The notes beneath the pieces are model-generated. The model was not told the DNA's origin. It did not search any database and saw nothing but the letters and a program-made list of their open reading frames with translations. Made by a program: the position numbers and the translations under genes. Positions 60,201 to 64,000 of a stretch of 64,000 nucleotides of DNA are shown here, one piece after another. The DNA lies in contig CAJNOL010000404.1 in NCBI GenBank assembly GCA_905250125.1, positions 62,001 through 126,000 of the forward strand. Direction: 5' to 3'. Position 1 is the first letter of the stretch, and each line of letters starts with the position of its first letter. Source of the stretch: Rotaria sordida. Its lineage: Eukaryota > Rotifera > Eurotatoria > Philodinida > Philodinidae.

Positions 60201-63200
60201 ATACGCCGCATTTCTCTGAAAACACGTATGTTTTGCGAAGTTTCTATATTGTGTGCAGGCCCACACACGTCTACTCAATTTACAGTGCGTGGTGGCCCGA
60301 AGGACCACCCCTACAGCGTCCACAAGCCATGTCTATGTGAAAACAAGTGTGACGTCTACAATCTTCCCACTACCAGATGGCGTACACACACCTGTATCTA
60401 AGTCTCGGCGCGTGGTGGCCCGAAGAGCGCTGACAAGGCGCGTTTATGCGAAGATTGGTTCGACTTCTACAGCCTCCCTACTACCGAAGGTCGTACACAC
60501 ACCTTTATCTAAGTTTCGGGGCGTGGTGGCCCAAAGGACTACCCGAAGAACACCGACAAGCCACGTCTATATGAAAACGGTTTCGACTTCTACAGTCTCC
60601 CCACTACCAGAGAGTGTGAACCCCGCCCATATTACATATATGTGGCCGCGAAGGCACTGGTCATCAAAGGAATGGCCTGAATACGACACACATCACATGG
60701 CATCTAGTGTGGGTACCGCGAAAGAAGTGACCACAATACGACACACATCACATCGCACCAGGTGTGGGTGCCGCGGAAGGAGTGGCCACAATACGACACA
60801 CATCACATCGCACTGGGTGTGGGTGCCGCGAAAGGAGTGGCCACAATACGACATACATCACATCGCACCTGGTGTTCCTATACCGCTATAGCGGTGGAAA
60901 AATATACCCTTATACCGCTTATACCGCTATAGCGGTATAAGACCTTTCTGCTGCTAGTTTCATATTGATTACGATTGGTTTGTTTTGGATTTTGCCGCAA
61001 ATTCAAATTCCCCAACGACACATCGCCTAAAGTGCTCCTAACACCGCCTGCGCCACTGTTAGCGTCACCTGAGATGTTATCAGCATCGCCTAAAATGCTA
61101 CTAGCGTTATTTGGAATGCCTGAATGATAACTTGAGATGCTACTAGCATCATCTGACTTGCTAGGAGCATTACTTCTGATAATAGTAGCATCGCCTGAAG
61201 TACTCATGACACCCCTGAGATACTATAAGCACCACTTGGGATGCTACTAGAATCATCTCCGATTCTACAACCAACGCCTGAAATCAAGGGGGAAACGGCG
61301 GAGTTTTGGACTTGAAGGTACTTTGAGCTACTTTAAGCTACTTCAAGCTACTTCAAGTTACTTTCAGCTACTTGAAATAGCTTACTTTGAAGTATTTTTC
61401 AACTTCAAATTTACCTGAAGTTACTTTAAGCTACTTGTTCCTACTTTGGGCTACTTGGGTGGTACTTTGAGCTACTTCAAGCAGTCTACTTTGACGTACT
61501 TTGGCGTACTTTTCTACTTCAAGTCCGCCGTTTCCCCCTTGCCTGAAATGCTCCTAGCGTCACCTAAGATAGCACGGATATCACGCGGAAAGATAGAAGG
61601 CACATCTGACACGTTTCAGTCACCAGTGGGGACTCCTTAGAAACCGTTTTCGTGTAGTCCTCGAGAGTACATTGTAGCTACAAATGTGACAAGCAAAATT
61701 ATGCTAACCAATTGCGTATACTTTGGCATTCACCTTGCTTCGAATAATACTAGAGCCATTTGTAGTTTGGCATAGTTGTTACTCATCCGCCAAAAACAGG
61801 TTTTCCCTGCGTAACTGACCTTTTATTTCTGCGTCGCGGCGTGGGGGCGCAAAGCGCCCCCGGAAGAACCGCGACCCATGCTCGTCTTCGTGTACACCGT
61901 AATGTGCAAAGTAAAATTGTGATTACAATAATCATTTGGGTAAAATGTTTTTTTGCTTTTTTTGCTATTTGTACATGGGTGGACCTTCTTATTTATAAAT
62001 TTATAATTTGTATAAAACTATTTCTTTTGCTTTTTTGCTATTTTAACATGGGTGTGCCTTCTCATTTATAATTTATAAAAAAACTTTTTCTTTTGCTTTT
62101 TTGCTATTTCAACATGGGTGGGCATTTTTATTTATAAATTTATAATTTGTATAAAACTATTTCTTTTGCTTTTTTGCTTTTTTAACATGGGTGCGTCGTC
62201 TCATTTATAAATTTATAATTTATCCAAAACTTTTTCTTTTGCTTTTTTGCTATTTTAACATGGGTGTGCCTTCTCATTTATAATTTATAAAAAAACTTTT
62301 TCTTTTGCTTTTTTGCTATTTTAACATGGGTGGGCATGTTCATTTATAAATTTATAATTTACATAAAACTTTTCTTTTGCTTTCTTGCTGTTTTAACATG
62401 GGTGCGCCTTCTTATTTATAAATTGATAATTTATTTAAAACTTTTTGTTTTGCTTTTTTGCTATTTTAACATGGATGGGTCTTCTCATTTATAAATTTAT
62501 AATTTATATAAAACTTTTTCTTTTGCTTTTTTGATATTTTAACATGAGTGCCGCATTTTTTCCATTTATTTTCGAACTCGAATTAGACATCTACTCCCCC
62601 CCCCCCCCCCGCATAGACCGTGATAGACGGACTCCCTATTGATCATAGACCGTGAGAGAGAGCCTTCAGCGACCATTGGAGAACATGACAAACGTTTTTG
62701 ATACTCTATTAGAGATCATATATCACTAACGTCTCATGAGAATATATGAAGTGCTTTCTTCTTGCAGTTCTAAAGGATTAAGTCAATGGTGATAAAAAAA
62801 ATAAGTCACAACACAGATCGAATAACACAATAGTCTTGTGATTAGTAACAACAGCTACATTGTGTTTCACATTCTCATCTCACAGGGATCGTGCTAACAG
62901 CTTTTTCTTAATTGTGTTTGAAACTATTCAGCGTTCTGCTGTTTTTCTTCATTAAGATAAAACTTTTTATTTCAGTGTGTTACAGTTATGAATGAAGTTT
63001 TCTTTTCTGTCTATAGTCATTTTTAACTAGTATGAAAATTCTTACCGGATGATATGTTACTTGAAGGGACAGAAAACTGGAGTACCAAGTGTGTGTATTT
63101 CGGCATGGACAGGATAATGTATCCGAATAGGCAGCTTCGAGACGATTATACATGTCAAATGATGGATTTTGTACTCTGATTGAGATATTTGTTTTGCTCA

Positions 63201-63372
63201 AAGAAGTAAAGAGTACAAGGATGAATATGCTTGTAATCAAGAGAATCAAATAGATCCGTGTCGCCAGAAGTTGACTGCGTAATGTTCGATGATTATTTTC
63301 GTTCTCCTCATTTGGCTCAATAAATAGATTGAGCTGAGATAGTTTTTGAAGTAAAAATCGAATGGCTTTCAT
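54264..63372 (-). CDS. Two-TM cysteine-rich family, copy D, four exons
   Basis: Exons in coding order: 63046-63372 (109 aa; TM1 RIYLILLITSIFILVLFTSL, then YSDTLSCPC), 56976-57413 (146 aa; opens ICSSELL), 54473-55061 (opens DPSNNFFFCNP; ends TETQQ) and 54264-54406 (DPDSKTSHVSTIS...). Phases agree (0, 0, 1), giving about 498 aa. Signature blocks match copies A and B: GCMPYDAF, LECFFSATC, YFTFCAPTECTYK and TM2 with GWYGGLIVGLHIIAPLIVK. If the third exon is not spliced at 54473 it ends five codons later (GITKK), giving about 456 aa; the donor is in the same place and phase as in copy B, so splicing is likely. Intron 1 is 5632 bp because a foldback transposon sits in it. Joining the TM1 exon across this intron is inference. 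Confidence 0.7.
55062..56975 (-). other. Intron 2 of copy D
   Basis: A 1.9-kb AT-rich intron between the ICSSELL exon and the DPSNN exon. I see no exon-like sequence or clear repeat. Confidence 0.5.
58300..59080 (+). repeat. 73-bp tandem repeat, left arm
   Basis: Unit marker CCATGTT occurs with its ATG at 58311, 58442, 58515, 58588, 58662, 58735, 58808, 58881, 58954 and 59028 (58369 reads CCATGTA), so spacing is 73-74 after the first two. Each unit has TATAAATTATAAATTTATAA and a poly-A/AGC segment. Confidence 0.9.
59100..59235 (+). repeat. CACCTGAGATGCTACTAGCA minisatellite, left block
   Basis: Units like ATCACCTGAGATGCTACTAG repeat every 24-30 bases. The same units, in the same orientation, recur at 61040-61270 and 61545-61575, on the other side of the inner element. 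Confidence 0.65.
60285..60640 (+). repeat. GC-rich tandem repeat, about 115 bp, three units
   Basis: Units begin with GCGTGGTGGCCC at about 60290, 60411 and 60521 and contain (T/A)TCTACA(A/G)(T/C)CT(T/C)CC and CTACC. Open frames of 73-212 aa overlap it on plus, but they translate a repeat in different registers and are not annotated as genes. Confidence 0.65.
60680..60875 (+). repeat. 58-bp tandem repeat ACGACACACATCACATCGCA
   Basis: About four units built around TACGACACACATCACATCGC and GTGTGGGTGCCGCGAAAGGA, then GTGGCCACAA. The units are nearly identical, indicating recent amplification. Confidence 0.7.
61040..61290 (+). repeat. CACCTGAGATGCTACTAGCA minisatellite, right block
   Basis: Units such as CGTCACCTGAGATGTTATCA and GCATCGCCTAAAATGCTACT match the left block in the same orientation. 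Confidence 0.6.
61310..61520 (+). repeat. AGCTACTTYAAGCTACTT repeat
   Basis: AGCTACTT(T/C)A recurs about every 11 bases, with GGTACTTTGAGCTACTT at both ends. It resembles in word content the tract in the TMEM165 intron. Confidence 0.65.
61950..62560 (-). repeat. 66-73-bp tandem repeat, right arm
   Basis: The complement of the left arm. ACATGGGT or its variants recur at about 61973, 62046, 62112, 62185, 62258, 62324, 62395, 62468 and 62541. Some units lack seven bases (TTTATAA), giving 66-bp spacing. Confidence 0.88.
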
Positions 63373-64000
63373 TGATCTAGTCGAGAAATAAAAATAACTT
63401 TCACAAGTAATTAGATGAAAATTGTTTGACTTACTAACTGTTGTGAATTGTTTGTTGAGAATAACACTGTTTTATGTGAATTTCACAAGTTCTTCAATTT
63501 TGACGAATCAAAAAAAAAGTAGAAAAAAAATGACAATTCAACCATGTATCCAACACAATGTTCATTTCAACTAAATGAGTTTTCTTTGGCTCCTCGAGGA
63601 CCATCTGGTTTCTTTATTTTATATTTCAGTCATTATAATTATCAAGATAGAAAAATGTTCATTTTATGATAAACAACATTCTCAAAGGGTAGCGAGCGTA
63701 AAATATATTTGTCATACAATATGGAACAGAAGATATATAAATAGCTATAAAATGCGTCATTTAAGGTTTGAACTAAGTGATAAAAGTAATATCTGCACAT
63801 TCATCATAATAGATAACAAAAAGTCAGTTCAACCTAAAGAACTTTGTTTTGTGCAGATAATCACATGGTTGGATATAGATATTATCTGTACAAGATCTAA
63901 AAAGAAACGTCGAACAATTCTTCTAATAATTTGTTTAAGTAAACCTTCCATGTCTTTTTCTAAAATCGGTAGAATGTAATGTTATATGGATAGCTCAATG
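63373..64000. other. Upstream flank of copy D to window end
   Basis: An acceptor-like CGACTAG directly before the copy D ATG suggests a 5' UTR intron here. The 134-aa plus frame at 63575-63979 shows no domain and reads through acceptor-like sites on the other strand, so it is not called. A fourth family member could start beyond the window, but I cannot show it. Confidence 0.4.

Larger units (their letters stand above)
59238..61013. mobile_element. Inner terminal-inverted-repeat element within the foldback
   Basis: The left end GGGGAATTTGAATTTGTGGC then AAAAT pairs with the right end read inverted, GGGGAATTTGAATTTGCGGC then AAAAT, a 25-bp match with one mismatch. Just inside lie palindromic GCGGTATA clusters, also inverted (59308-59344 and 60888-60942; core TAGCGGTATAAGCGGTAT). 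The centre is GC-richer than any other part of the window. No transposase is recognised; minus frames of 104 and 83 aa (59604-59918, 59974-60225) have normal composition but no domain I know. Confidence 0.65.
58219..62590. mobile_element. 4.4-kb foldback element with tandem-repeat arms
   Basis: The outer ends are inverted: CTAATTCGAATTCG on the left and CTAATTCGAGTTCG on the right read on the minus strand. The left arm (about 58270-59090) contains about ten 73-bp units, each with CCCATGTTAAAATAGCAAAA; the right arm (about 61950-62560) has about nine units of 66-73 bp in inverted orientation. Units alternate GGCCCACCCATG and GGCGCATCCATG, a 146-bp dimer. Long terminal inverted repeats made of tandem repeats define foldback elements (FB/Galileo style). 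No transposase is visible, so it is non-autonomous. A clean target duplication was not found; C-runs flank both sides. Confidence 0.82.
58143..62910 (-). repeat. Repeat family M, copy split by the foldback element
   Basis: The left remnant (58143-58218) carries ATCTAAAAGGAGCGTTGAAA. The right remnant (about 62600-62910) carries CATAGACCGTGATAGACGG, TAGTAACAACAGCTACATTG and ends GGGATCGTGCTAACAGCTTT. Both align in order with the uninterrupted copy at 51310-51695. Confidence 0.65.

Noticed and set aside
60253..60891. 212-aa plus-strand ORF
   Set aside because: It translates GC-rich tandem repeats in drifting register; open by repeat structure, not by an evident protein.
63575..63979. 134-aa plus-strand ORF at the window end
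   Set aside because: No domain, AT-driven composition, and it may run antisense to a family member continuing beyond the window.

Overview
The window is nuclear DNA from an animal. Genes are split by GT-AG introns (many 50-70 bp, some above 1 kb), the DNA is AT-rich, there is one 100-base assembly gap (38640-38739), and the recognisable genes are ordinary metazoan housekeeping genes. Short introns, a bacterial/fungal-type nitrilase that sits in a spliced gene, degenerate TGTGGG-like tracts and many small non-autonomous DNA transposons together suggest a bdelloid rotifer (Adineta/Rotaria type). That assignment is inference.

Left part (1-26.5 kb): TMEM165/GDT1 (97-2260, +), an RPP38-like RNase P/MRP subunit (2544-3125, +), FAM136A (3192-5176, +), EMC7 (12345-13143, +), an orphan P-loop exon (about 14548-14696, +), a 17-exon Hook gene (16367-19349, -), an unrecognised 171-aa ORF (21646-22158, +) and a nitrilase (24926-26506, -). 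These are separated by 1-7 kb of noncoding DNA with three TTAA-flanked MITEs and a pair of inverted repeat copies.

Middle (26.5-44 kb): a possible 28-aa spliced micro-gene (30344-30501, +), a DHCR24-like sterol reductase (32981-34579, -) with a 143-bp satellite upstream, a 1.09-kb MITE with a 9-bp target duplication (36336-37427), and a three-exon gene (39016-42752, -) for a 422-aa histidine-rich protein built of 28-residue repeats with SPRR motifs. The longest open frame there (39229-40398) is a frame shadow of that gene.

Right part (44.4-63.4 kb): three minus-strand paralogs of a cysteine-rich family with a transmembrane segment near each end, reconstructed exon by exon (44439-46292; 46556-51259; 54264-63372). 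The first intron of the third copy holds a nested transposon stack: a MITE-like repeat is interrupted by a 4.4-kb foldback element whose arms are 73-bp tandem repeats, and that contains a 1.8-kb inner terminal-inverted-repeat element. An uninterrupted copy of the outer repeat lies at 51.3-51.7 kb.

The main candidates for undescribed biology are the SPRR/His repeat protein, the two-TM paralog array and the foldback stack. No CRISPR array, rRNA or convincing tRNA was seen.
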